A stretch of 64,000 bases of DNA, taken from contig CM063505.1 in NCBI GenBank assembly GCA_032207245.1, forward strand, positions 172,229,922 to 172,293,921, in the 5' to 3' direction. The position numbers and the translations under genes were made by a program. Of this stretch, positions 33,945 through 44,799 are shown piece by piece. Within the stretch, counting starts at the first letter, position 1; each line of letters begins with the position of its first letter. The notes beneath the pieces were generated by a model. That model saw nothing but the letters and a program-made list of their open reading frames with translations. It did no database searches and was not told the DNA's origin. Source of the stretch: Pardosa pseudoannulata. Taxonomy: Eukaryota; Arthropoda; Arachnida; Araneae; Lycosidae.

Positions 33945-36075
33945 TTTTTAAGTAACTTTTAAGTTAGTCAATGTTATTTTTAAGTAATGATAAACTAAAC
34001 ACCAACTAACAATCAATTATATCTAAAAAAAGGTGAAAAATTTACTCACGTTGCAGTTAAAAATAGATTATCTGTGATTGAATAATAACATTAAATGCTA
34101 AGAAACGAACTTAAACCCAAGTTAATAATTATTAAAATCTTTACAAAAAACTTCCATAAAACTTCTTTAAGTTGCCTTATGTGAAAGTGAATGCTGGAAA
34201 CTTATTTAAGCTAAGGTGTTTTATTATTAGTTTCTAGAAGAAAGCGTGAGAAAGTAAGTAGTTCCAATAAAACAGAAAAAGTTTTTAGTTTAGGAAACAT
34301 AAAGTAATACCCTATTTTATATATACTGAATTAAGGGACATATTAACTGAAACCTCAGAGCTCTAATTTCTTCACCCTCTAAATTGTACTTTTCAGCTAT
34401 GTTTGGCTAAAAAGAACACAAGACCAATGTGTTCTCCGTCTGCAATATAAATGGTCTTTTATAAAAATAAACTGAAAAGATATTGAAAAGTAACCGGGGA
34501 GGTCTGGAATAAAATCAACATGACGGTGACAACATAATATTTACTTTCACGGAAGTTTCGAGGTATAGAAATATTGAAGAATCAAGGTTATTAATTAGAA
34601 ACAAACTTGCCTCTCAAACATTTCCTTTAGGGAAAAAATGAACTATGAAAATCATTTCCATAAAACTTGCGAATTGCTTTCTGAATTCCTCCATTTTCAA
34701 ACAAAACGAGTTTGAACGAACAATGTTTCGTAACCGAGCTATTGTCTGGTTTTATTAAAAGAGATGTTTTTCTTTTTCAAATGATACCATGCAAAATAAG
34801 GCGAGAACGTCTGATATCGTTAATAGATAGCTTACTGCTTACGAAGTAAACACATATTCTGGTTTAATGCGACCTTTAGAGCAAACTTTTTTTCTTTTAA
34901 ATGAATTTTCTTGAAGATTGACTATGTTATTAGTACTATTGATATATAAATATTTTAAAAATTTGAAGGCAAAATATTAATTAGTTTTGGAGTTATTAGT
35001 TATTGTTTCATAATTAGCGTAATTGAAAATGCTCCAGGCTCATCATTTTTGCATAAAATATTATAAAAAAATTTTAAGTATACCTTATAGACTTTACAAA
35101 AAGCGTAGTTGTTTCCATAAACATCCATAAAAAATATAAAGAGAAAAAAAATAATTATAATAATAATACCCATACTTTACAGAATAAATGGCTATAGCTG
35201 TTAATTAAAATGCGTAAATAACATATTATATGCTTCAAAACATACCCGTTTCAGCTAGACTTTATTTTATAAATTCTAACGTAAATAATACTAGAATTTC
35301 AATGATCTATGATCTATTTTCAATACGCCTGAAGTACTTTAAACAATTATAATACATGAAAATTTTACATCTGAGTAAACAGTATTTGAAGTTATTCTTG
35401 CTATACCCATAAGTAATGATAAGCTTATTATATCCATAAGTAATGATAAAACGATGGGAATATAAAAAAATTCTTTTTGCTCTGTATTCCTAATGATATA
35501 TTCTTTCACTATTTACTAAAATCAAAAATTCGAATTTTCGGTCGATTTTAGCCAATTTGAAAGTCTACCATCGCCTTAAAATAAAGAATTTATCTTTACA
35601 TAAAGAAATCTTACATCATTTAATAAATCTATCCAGAGATTTATTTTACCTTGATTTTTGGAAATGAATAAAAGAACTTTGATTTCTAAAATCTTCATAA
35701 AATATCTTTAAAAATATAAAAATCGCGTACTCTGGCGAAATAAAAATACTTTATGTAATATATTTTATTGATTTTGCAATGTGTGAATTTTGTTTTAGTA
35801 TATTTTTAAAAAAATCTTTTTAATTGCATTTTAAGTCGCCAATCTTGTGACTTATCAAATGTTAGAAAGTTCTGAGAGCGAGACCCGGGAAATCTAGAGC
35901 ACTGTACTTTTTGTGAAAGCATCTGTGATTTGGTAAGTAAATAAACAAGTAAATCATTTGGTATCGTCTAATTTAAAATAATGATGTAAATTTGTATCAC
36001 ATTAAAAAATAATGGCTAGCGTTATTTTTTAAATACAAATAAAAATAGTTTGTAGGAATTATATATTTTCTGAGA
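33945..36075. other. AT-rich, no recognisable gene
   Basis: I see only A/T-rich sequence with a small local duplication (ATAAGTAATGATAA.. at about 35409 and 35438). Confidence 0.45.
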
Positions 36076-36086
36076 ACGATGTATCG

Positions 36087-37029
36087 TATCCGGTCCCTGC
36101 TTTAGGTGACACAATGAAAAATAAGGTGAGTCTGAAATAATAAATTTATTTACACCTCTGCTATAAACATCATTTCATAAATATACAAAAAAACAATTTC
36201 CGATCACAGGTATGTGATTAGATACAAGTAGGCCAGAGTAGAGACGTGTAATATCTAAGATCAGACTCTGCCGAAATATTGATGATCCGACGGAAGAAAC
36301 AATTCGGTAGCTCTCGCGAAAGCTCACTAAGTAATGGTAGAATATCAAAGCACAGTTAGAGTTTCGAAGGGGAATATGCAAACAATCCTGAAGAGGATTA
36401 TATTAAAAAAGAAAATCCAATGAATAGGCTATCGTTTCAATCTCAGCAAGAGATATATCTCAAGACGGGATTTTGCTAAATAAAACTCTCCGACAGAGAG
36501 ACTGGTCGAGGCGACCTCCGAGTTAGCCGATGCAGGCTACTCTTTAAAGAAAAGATCCCAAGGTGGGATTATAGCAAAAAACTCTCCGATAGAGAGACTG
36601 GTCAAGGCGACTTCTGAATTAGCTGGTTGCTAGCTAACTACCTTCTTCTCTAAAAAACAAATCTTCTCTCGTCTCTTTCTAGGGAAGGGGCCTCACCCAC
36701 AATTTCATTATTGGATCATCTAGCGATGACCTCACCTTCGAACAGTTGGATTGGTCTGGGTAAACAATCATCGGCCACAAACCCAGGGTCCCTGGAATTC
36801 TTAGCGGCTATATCCAAGTCGCGGCAATTCTTTGTCGTTCCGATGGTCATATTTCTGGCTGTCAGTGAAGTTGCCGGGTTGTCCGGTATATTGTTCCTCT
36901 ACTATAGGGCACAACAGTGTAGACACCGTGGTGCCGGAAAAAACAATCCCTTTCTATTCACACAACCGAAGTCCACCTCTCAAAGCAAAGTTCTTTGATG
37001 TACACACACCGCTAAATCGCGCCGTTACA
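36087..37029 (-). mobile_element. LTR-like repeat, copy 2
   Basis: Collinear with 13016-13957 over its whole length, including the internal AGACTGGTC.AGGC duplication and the pieces CCTCACCCACAATTTCA and GTCGTTCCGATGGTCATAT. Both copies stop together at ATCCGG on the left and GTTACA on the right. Here ACGA occurs just outside the right end and again 7 bp outside the left end before TG, so the exact left boundary is uncertain. AATAAA on the minus strand is near the left end. Confidence 0.65.
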
Positions 37030-37252
37030 ACGAGTGTTTTTCTAAGACAAAGGTAGATAAAAATCCTATACACAATCTTGCAATTTTTTGAATTTCTGCC
37101 GTTATTCACGATTTTGTAATTTGGATTCGCATTTTATGATTTTTCAGCTTAAATAAATTTACTTTTCGACAATTTATGACAAATTTATGACAAGAAGCTT
37201 TATCAACTATAACGCTTTACTTTACAGCCTTTGTTTACATATTGTCACGAAG

Positions 37253-37440
37253 ATTCGAATGAATACACCGTTTAGCCTAACAGACGAATTTATTGAAGCA
37301 AAGTAGCAAATCGTAACTTTACAAGATCGAGAAGTTGCCTACAAACTGTGTTGAAGAGTTGACCGGGGTACCTTGGCCGAAGGCCTTATCCCCTGTTGCA
37401 AGTTAAGAATTCAAAATCAGGTGTCCAGTCTTTTAAGATG
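37253..37440 (-). mobile_element. LTR-like 3' end, fragment
   Basis: On the minus strand the stretch runs to CAATAAATTCGTC (polyadenylation signal), then ends CTTCGTGACA, an LTR-style CA terminus. It is GC-richer than its neighbours. The other end and a target duplication were not found, so this is a weak call. Confidence 0.35.
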
Positions 37441-37868
37441 AAAAACAATAAATATAAAAATGCAGGTCTTAATGATGAATGAAGTAAGTTGCTATGTCCT
37501 TAAAAAGTTGAATAGATTAAAATAAAAAAAAACATTTAAAATAAAAGAAGAAAGTTTAAAGATAACAAGAATTTTTATATGTTTTCTAAAAATTTTTAAT
37601 TTTTTTTTTATTATTACTAATAAATTACTGTACAAGACAGTGTAGATAAGGTTAATGGTGGTGAGAAATATAAATGTGAAATTACGTTAAGTTAGTACGA
37701 GAAATAAAATGAAAGTTAAGAAAATTTAAAATTAAAAATTAGGTTCAGCTTAAAATTTATGAAGAAGAAAGTTCAGAGCAGGTTCTGTGGTGCCATCTGT
37801 TGGATGGCCTCGCGTTCAGGCAGTGTATTGGGGATCGTTAAGAAGGGAGATGAAATCCTAACAGTTTA

Positions 37869-37904
37869 AGGAATCATGGCGGCCTGGAGGCCGCCATGAA
37901 TCCT
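37869..37904. repeat. GC-rich 36-nt hairpin
   Basis: The arms AGGAATCATGGCGGCCT and AGGCCGCCATGAATCCT pair with one mismatch around a GG loop. It is unusually GC-rich for this window. Confidence 0.8.
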
Positions 37905-38159
37905 TGATCCATGATTACATGATTTCATGATCACAAGCGGCCTCTAAGTATCTATGTTCAAATCCCTACGAATAATTTTATTGGTTAGATACCTGGGGAC
38001 CTGAGCTATCCTCCGGAGAGTTTTGTTGGGTATCAGCTTTTATACCCAAAACAGAATATTCGAGAAATAACTAATTTACATAATAAAGAAAGATATAGAA
38101 TTTTATAGAACGTAAGGCAATAATAAATAATATTTTTGAACTAAAAATCCATAAATCAA

Positions 38160-38260
38160 ATCAATCGCCATGGCGAACACCGAACCCACAAACTTTAGGT
38201 CTGGATCTAGTGCTCTGTCCATTCGGTCACTCAGCTCGTTGGCTAGGTTTCTTTATGCGG
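38160..38260 (-). mobile_element. tRNA-derived SINE remnant
   Basis: The minus strand contains GAGTGACCGAATGGACAGAG (A-box-like) and, about 35 nt later, GTGGGTTCGGTGTTC (B-box-like). The spacing fits a tRNA-derived head. No intact cloverleaf was drawn, so it is a SINE head or decayed tRNA, not a functional tRNA gene. Confidence 0.5.
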
Positions 38261-38394
38261 CAATATGATACTAAGTAAATGTCTTATCACGAGGTTTCCT
38301 AATTTTTTTTATGTTTTCTATGATGTTTATAATAAAAGAGGAACACTAATGCAGGCAGACTGTAATATTCAATTTTGTTTTCATATTTGTTTTA

Positions 38395-39236
38395 CTAGCA
38401 TATAGCCCGTCATATGACGGGATTAGTAGAATTTAAAATTTTTCAGAAATGTAAAGTACCCTAAAAGGCAGCTAAAAAATGATTTGTTTTTTAGATGAGA
38501 ATTATCTGGTACACGCTCAATAATTTCTTTATCTTGCTCCTCCTCTAAAGTCTCCCCATACAGTGAATGCAGTTTAGAATCACGTTGAATTCATTTAGTC
38601 AACCCATGTGGTTATGTATAAAAAACAAACACACAAACGGACTAACTTCTTAATTTTCAAAGATATATAACTTAAAAGCTAGATATTTATTAGTATGTGA
38701 AATAGAATCATAAACTTTTATGATAAAAATTTGTAGGTAATATAGGTGATAAAATTTTCATCGAAACAAAAAATAATCCATGATTAAATTTAAAATTATC
38801 ACATATGTACCTAATCTATTATTTATGCCAAATATAAAAGGAAAGTATTTGCGTAATATCGGAGTTCAGGGATAAAACACATAAAAATAATGCAGACGAT
38901 ATTTAAATAATTTAAAATAAGAAATGATTAAATGAGAGGACTAAAGAAATGACTTCATAATGCTAGAAAAAAAAATGTTATTTTTACCTATTTATTATGC
39001 GATAAACTTAATAGCCTGCTCTTAACCGGGGAAAATAGGGTTTGAAATAAAGGCATTAAACGCTCGTAAAGGGGGGGGAGGGTGGATTTCGAACGTTTTA
39101 AAGACTTAGTTTGAATTTTGCTAACCCTAATTCATCAACAATGCAATTTGGATGCCCTTATCCATTCCAGGTTCCAACCGCTTCATAAATTCGGGGACAG
39201 GCGGACAGATAACGTAGGCTGTTATTATATAGGGGA
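38395..39236 (-). mobile_element. Non-autonomous Helitron H1
   Basis: On the minus strand the element starts TCCCCTATATAATAACAGCC and ends with the palindrome CCCGTCATATGACGGG, then CTATATG and CTAG, followed by T. A 5' TC, a 3' hairpin about 11 nt from a CTRR end (here CTAG), and a T after the end are Helitron hallmarks. It has no target duplication and no Rep/helicase coding. Its 5' end abuts the 3' end of H2 with no base between. It is about 200 bp longer than H2 because of extra internal sequence (about 38500-38720). Confidence 0.75.
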
Positions 39237-39872
39237 CTAGCATATAGCCCGTCATATGACGGGATCAGTAAAATTTTTAATTTTCCAGAATTGTGAAGGT
39301 ACCCTATGAGGAAGGGAAAAAATGGTTTGTTTTTTGGCTGAGAATTATCGTTCTACAAAAATAATTGATTAAAATTATCACTTATGTACCTAATCTATTA
39401 TTTAAGCCAAATATAAAAGAAAATTATTTAGATAATATCTAAGTTTAGGGATAAAACATATGGAAATAATGCAGAAGATATTTAAATAATCTAAAATAAA
39501 TGAATAAATGATATAGTTAAAGGAATGACGTCATAATGCTAGAATAAATTGTTGTTTTTACCTATTTATTATGTGATAAATTGATAAATTTAATAGTCTG
39601 CTCCTAAAATAGGGCTTGATATAATGGCATTAAATGCTCGAAAAGGGGGATGAGGTAAAATTTGAACGTCTTAAATATGTGATACGACGCTTATTCATAC
39701 CAATTTATTTTAGAATCGGATCTATAATTTAGGAAAAAATAAATTTTACTCTCTTTGAATTTTGCTAACCCTAACTCATCAAAAATTCAATATGGATGCT
39801 CTATCCATACCACGTCCAACCGTTTCATAAATTCGAGGAGAGATAGACAGATAACTTAGGTCATTATTACAT
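39237..39872 (-). mobile_element. Non-autonomous Helitron H2, head to tail with H1
   Basis: The 3' end carries the intact palindrome (39248-39263) and CTAG at 39237-39240, immediately followed on the minus strand by the TCCCC start of H1. The body matches H1 and H4. The 5' end is degenerate: the match ends at ACTTAGGTCATTATTAC without the CCCCT terminus. Confidence 0.75.
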
Positions 39873-40004
39873 TACGAGAAGAAAGTTTAAGTCATAAAAA
39901 ATTGAAAAAATAATAAACATTTATTTTAAAAATAATAAAACAATTTTGAAAATAACAAAAGAACTTTAGGAATAAGAATTTAAAAGAAAAAGCAGAAAAT
40001 ATTA

Positions 40005-40115
40005 AATTAATTAGACATTTAGAAAAATTTGGCTGAGTCGGGGATAAAACCGTCAGCCCGAGAAGTACGCTGATCAAATGGGCAGAACCTCTACCGAACA
40101 TACTAGGCCTACACC
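40005..40115 (-). mobile_element. Possible tRNA-derived SINE remnant
   Basis: The minus strand contains CGTACTTCTCGGGCTGACGG, then TTTTATCCCCGACTC, a degenerate B-box region. The evidence is the B-box phrase and spacing only. Confidence 0.3.
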
Positions 40116-40194
40116 CGAAAAAAAAACACTAATTAGAGTATATGAGGGTCGAGTAAACACAGTCCAGTTTAAATATTACGCTCCGCCCTCGCTG

Positions 40195-40256
40195 CTCCCT
40201 CTTATTCTATACTAAATTCATATCAAGAATGAATTTAGTATAGAATAAGAGGGGAG
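40195..40256. repeat. Long perfect hairpin, ~26-bp arms
   Basis: The left arm ...CTCTTATTCTATACTAAATTC is matched in inverse by GAATTTAGTATAGAATAAGAG... around a short ATCAAGA-type loop. It abuts the Helitron fragment H3 at its truncation point. Confidence 0.85.
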
Positions 40257-40439
40257 AATAAGACTTGAAATAATAGCATTAAACGCTCGAAAAGGGGAGA
40301 TGGGGTGGATTTCGAACTCGCTTTGAATTTTGCTAACCCTAACTCATAAAAAATCCAATATGGATGCCTGTATCCATTCCAGGAACAACCGTTTCATAAA
40401 TTCGCTGACACACAACTTAGGCTATTATTATATAGGGGA
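40257..40439 (-). mobile_element. Helitron fragment H3 (5' part)
   Basis: On the minus strand it starts TCCCCTATATAATAATAGCC and matches the 5' part of H1, including the AGGGTTAGCAAAATTC and TTCGAGCGTTTAATGC-type words. The 3' hairpin end is missing; the match stops at the 40195-40256 hairpin. Confidence 0.75.
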
Positions 40440-40767
40440 TTTTGTAGAGTCCTAATAACTTAGATTTAAGATATTCATCAACACATAAGCACACACTCGG
40501 CAGAAATGACTCGGATTTTAATGGGTGAAATAAATCTAACTAAGAAAGTTTGCATCAAACTATTTGATTGTGCGAGTGAAAATTCCAATATTTCATACAA
40601 TGGCAATAATTTTTGCTTTATTAAGGGGATTTTGAACTCTTACTATGTAAGGCAGTGAAAATAACTTACCTAAATTTTAATATTCAATGTCTCTTGATGG
40701 AAATTCTTGTAAATGTTTACTTTCTTTTCAATATCATTTCTTTTAGTATTATGTAATATGTAATATG

Positions 40768-41045
40768 TTCAGGAATGTTTACTCTGATTTTTTTCTAAAA
40801 TTATAAATCTTCAATGAATTCTATGTCCTCTTATATGTCCTCTTAAAATAAATGAATTTATATTTTTGTATTCTCTACGGAATCCATGACAATGGTTACA
40901 GATTTATAGTTTATTTTTTTTTAATTCTATACATTTTTATGTATGAAATTAGGCTTATGAAATATCCAATATTTTCTTTCTATGCTTGAACGTTTTAATG
41001 ATCCTAGATAAACACTTTTAAACAATTTTATTTTGATTTTCTGTA
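40768..41045. repeat. Direct duplication, left copy (right copy 43154-43418)
   Basis: The copies share GTTCAGGAATGTTTACTCTG, TATTTTTGTATTCTCTAC, GAAATTAGGCTT.TGAAATATC and GATAAACACTTTTAAACAATTTTATT in order. The two lie about 2.1 kb apart on either side of the DD36E element. This is an old local duplication. Confidence 0.85.
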
Positions 41046-41574
41046 TTTTCAAGGTCACACAATGAAAAAGTTTTATAGCAGCAACTCAAAGTAGAAGATG
41101 CTTTTCATTAAAAATTTTGATAACCATGACTTTAGCAAGATTATTCAAAAAGTATTTTACCTTCATCAAAACTTTTAGTATATAAACAGTTTATAAATGT
41201 GTGTTTATCTCTTTTTTGAAACTGACTTGCGTTAAAGCTCCTTTCATTTTTAAAACATAGTTATCTTCTGTTGTTCAAGAAAGCAAAAATATTTACAAGT
41301 CATACCCCCAATAAAATAAAAAAGTAGTTCAAAATTAGAAATTATGAAAACAAAAGTAATGCTAGTTATAGATACTACTGTGCTCTAAATACTCTGAAAA
41401 TATTTTTTAAAAATGTGGAATGGCTCCAAAGTCCTTGCATTGCTAAAAAATCATATTCTGAAAAAAAAATGGCTTTAAAGTTCTTACGTATTAAAAATTC
41501 CAATAATTAATGCTAATTACCTATTATACGAAATAAAATTAAATAAATTTTTGAAAAAAAAATATAGCTATATA

Positions 41575-42783
41575 CTCTCAAGAGCCAAAACATTATGACC
41601 ATCCCTACATTTTGCAATGAACTCGCCTGGATAACGTGGAAGGCACGTGATCAGGTGGAAGGGGTATTTAACTGCTGCTGGAGAGTCTGAAGAATCATTC
41701 TTTCACTTACTTCTGCGTGTGATGGGAAAGGCTGCGGATCTAAGCGATTTTGATAGATGGCCAATTGTAATGGCTCGAAACAAGTATTTCCGAAATTGCA
41801 CGATTCGTGGGTTGTTCGCGATCTACAGTTGTTAGTACTTATGCAAAGGGGATGAATGATGGTGAAAACAACAGTAAACGACATGGTGTTGGACGTCCAC
41901 ACGCTATCAAAGAAAGAGGTTGTCGGAGACTGTCTCGCATGGTGAAGCAAAACCGGAGCCAGACAGTGACTCAGCTGACAACCCAATACAATACAGGGCC
42001 AAGTAGAATAGTATCGAAGTACACTGTTGAGTACACTGTTCACAGGACACTGTTGGATATGGGGCTACACAGCAAACATCCCACTCCTGTGCCTTTGCTG
42101 ACCAAACGTCATCGCCAACTGCGCCTACGCTGGTCCCGGGAACATCGCGGTTGGTCCATTGATAAGTAGGAGAGAGTTGCCTGGTTTGTCTTTCATCACG
42201 CCGATGAACGTGTCAGGATAAGTCGACTTCCAGGCGATGAGTTGCTCCCTCGATGTACAGTAGGTCATACATAGGCCAGTGGTAGCGGTATTATGCTTTG
42301 GGGGACGTTTTTCTTGGGCCTCTCTGAGACCTGTGATTGTGGTAGAGGAGACCATGAATGCTACAGGGTATCTGAGCATCATTGCGGACCAGTTACACCC
42401 TTACATGGCCTCTGTTTTTCCAGCTGGAAATGGAATGTTCCAACAGGACAACACCCCATGTAACAAGGATAAAATTGTGTTAGGGTGGTTCCAGGAACAT
42501 GATGCTGAATTCCAGTTAATGACCTTGCCACCTAACTCACCGGATCTCAATCCAATAGAACACATTTGGGATGTCATGGGACGGCAGCTCAGAGTTAAAA
42601 GACCACCAATTTGCAATATCTCGGATTTGCGTAATCGTTGCTTAAACATCTGGTACAATCTGTCTCCGGCCATCTACCAAGGACTTGTGGCATCCATGCC
42701 AAGGCGGGTTGAGGCTGTGTTGCGCGCCAAAAGTGGACCAACTCGTTATTGACAGGTGGTCATAATGTTTTGGCTCTTGAGTG
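41575..42783 (+). mobile_element. Full-length DD36E (Incomer-like) Tc1/mariner element
   Basis: The left end is CTCTCAAGAGCCAAAACATT. The right end, read inward, is CACTCAAGAGCCAAAACATT, giving inverted repeats of about 30 bp (to ATGACCAYCC) with TA at 41573-41574 and 42784-42785. The length is 1209 bp. It holds a nearly full-length but broken transposase. Spacing between the second Asp and the Glu is 36 residues, as in the DD36E group described in animals. Confidence 0.9.
41722..42752 (+). pseudogene. DD36E transposase, frameshifted and interrupted
   Basis: It starts [12 protein letters not shown] at 41722. An 8-bp deletion near 41780, relative to copy 1, shifts the frame. From 41807 it reads [20 protein letters not shown], then HGVGRPHAIKERG (G-R-P linker) and RLSRMVKQNRSQTVTQLTTQ. 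A stop follows SIDK at 42167-42169. The next part reads FHHADERVRISRLPGDELLP, a stop near 42276, then SGSGIMLWGTFF. The normal first catalytic block (D-E-S) upstream of it is not recognisable. The last part is open to 42752: VFPAGNGMFQQDNTPCNKDK carries catalytic Asp 2, and NSPDLNPIEHIWDVMGRQLR carries the catalytic Glu. It ends RAKSGPTRY. Confidence 0.9.
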
Positions 42784-43153
42784 TATAATTTCATCATCTA
42801 AGACTAAATGATATCACATATTACCAAAAATAATCATTTATCAGCAAAAATACCCATGATTTCATTCATTTACTTAATTTTCATATTTTGGTAATCTACA
42901 CCTAAAGTTAATAAATGATTATTATAATCTTTCATATATACAAAAGTTTCTTTCCTGTAAAATAATTTTTAATTCTGTGTACAATTAATAATGATGTTTA
43001 CAGACATAGATGATTTGGCTTATTGTTTTCATAAATAAAAGCTGTGTATGGAACTGTCCATTCAAATATATTGTTTACATAGAAACTAAAGCACGTTTAT
43101 AATCTTAACACCTTGAATAATAGGAATATTTTTAACGTGGTTTGATTTAAAAT

Positions 43154-43418
43154 GTTCAGGAATGTTTACTCTGATTTCTTTTTCGAAAATTATAAATTTT
43201 CGAAGAATATTATGTCCTCTTAATATAAATGAATATATATTTTTGTATTCTCTACAGAATTCATGACAATAGTTAAGTATGTATAGCTTTTTTTCCATTC
43301 TACAGATATTTATTTACGAAATTAGGCTTGTGAAATATCCCATCTTTCCTTTCTATGTTTAAAAGTTATTATGGTCGTAGATAAACACTTTTAAACAATT
43401 TTATTTTGATTTTAATTC
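43154..43418. repeat. Direct duplication, right copy
   Basis: Partner of 40768-41045. It differs by scattered substitutions and small indels. No coding potential. Confidence 0.85.
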
Positions 43419-44062
43419 TCCCATTTCCTATGACTTTCTATAAAGTATTCATTATTTTTAACTTTAATGGCAGAAATTAAACTTGACCATCTAAACTATA
43501 AGATAGCTTTTAGTGATTTTAGAAAACTCATAGAAAAGTTTAAACAGAAGTAATTTAATTCAGATCCAGTAATTTCCTTAAATATAAATGACGGGAAATG
43601 ATGTCTGAGTTAGCGGAAGAAAGTAACATTACTTCATGCAGCTTCTTTCCTAAGACAATATATTTAACTAAATTAATTATTTAAGGCCCAGATTTAACAG
43701 AGTCAGTAAGGTTAACTACAATATAAATTGTAAGGTAGTTAATCGCCAGTTAGCTGTAAACGGCTTAAGATGTAAATACTCAGTGATTGAAATTAATAAT
43801 TAAAATGTTCTAAATTTTCTTTCATATCGATATGTTATGAGAAGATAGAAATCTATCGTTAAATTTATACTCTTAATAAAGTTATCTCCCCTCGTGTTCA
43901 ATTGAGAAAGAATATCATAGATATGTAATAGTGTTGTTTCACAAAGAGCAGCAACTCTACAAGGTGTCCCAAAAGGTCGTTTACAAACTTAACACGCTGG
44001 TTTGTCATATCATGATGAGCAAGATTTACATAGGAACTTGTGTCCGAAAATGCAAACTGCTA

Positions 44063-44075
44063 CCGCTAGAGGGCG
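44063..44075 (+). promoter_or_regulatory. CTCF-like motif inside a mariner leader
   Basis: CCGCTAGAGGGCG fits C-C-A-S-Y-A-G-R-K-G-G-C except for G at the third base. A shorter version, CCGCTAGAGGCGC, lies in the related element at 11600. This is a motif match only. Confidence 0.3.
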
Positions 44076-44141
44076 ATAATTGCAGGAAAACAGGAGAGTG
44101 GGAAAAATAATCATTTCATGCATGGACGTTGAAGGAGAAGG

Positions 44142-44689
44142 ATGAATGTGTTTAGTAAAGTAGAAATGACCAACATGTATTACGTTTATTGCGCCGCTGA
44201 TGGAAATGGACGAGCCGCGTCAAGGATGTACCTGGAACGCTTCCCAAACAGACGTCAGCAAAGTCATGTTTTATTTGGACAGTTGCACCGCAGATTGCGT
44301 GAATCAGGAGCTTTCGAAGTACGTAGCCACATCGGTCGAGAACGTACTACACGCACGCCTGGCGTAGAGGAAAACGTGCTACAGAAGTTTGGCATCAACC
44401 CGCAAACAAGTCTCCAAGGAAGCGAACGTGTCTTGGGTGTAGGTCGTTCCACCATAATGCGCATACTGCACGAGGACATGCAACACCTCAATCATGGATT
44501 TCTACATGTGGGGACACATGAAGTCCATGGTGTAAGAGACACCCGTAACATCGGACAGGAATCTTATCTCCAGAATCGCGGAAGCGGCAGCACCTGTCTG
44601 GCCAATTTGAACGTGTTCGTGAATCCATGCGCCAACGTTGTGAAACGTGTATTGTGGTGAAGGAAAACAATTTTGAGCATTTGCTGTGA
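44142..44689 (+). pseudogene. Mariner-like transposase lacking its catalytic core
   Basis: The start reads VEMTNMYYVYCAADGNGRAA, then SRMYLERFPNRRQQSHVLFG and QLHRRLRESGAFEVRSHIGR. These are the helix-turn-helix and linker of this mariner-like group. Next come PGVEENVLQKFGINPQTSLQ and VGRSTIMRILHEDMQH. There the frame jumps from the N-terminal domain to the region after the third catalytic residue: another frame reads DFYMWGHMKSMV, a stop, ETPVTSDRNLISRIAEAAAP, and finally MRQRCETCIVVKENNFEHLL with a stop at 44689. So the segment with the first two catalytic Asp residues is deleted, and at least three stops or shifts follow. Confidence 0.85.
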
Positions 44690-44799
44690 TGTAATCATCA
44701 TCTATAGTAAAAATCCTATTAACAACGCTGTCGATATCATAGAATGATAACAATTTTAATACATTACTAATTTATTGGTATCTTGTATTGCCTGTTATG

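Larger units (their letters stand above)
43960..44785 (+). mobile_element. Mariner-like element, internally deleted
   Basis: The left end is TA|CAAGGTGTCCCAAAAGGTC. The right end, CTATTGGTATCTTG-like before TA (44786-44787), is a decayed inverse of it. Between them lies a transposase whose N-terminal and C-terminal ends are present but whose catalytic core has been removed. Upstream of the gene is ACCGCTAGAGGGCG, a strong match to a CTCF core. Confidence 0.75.
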
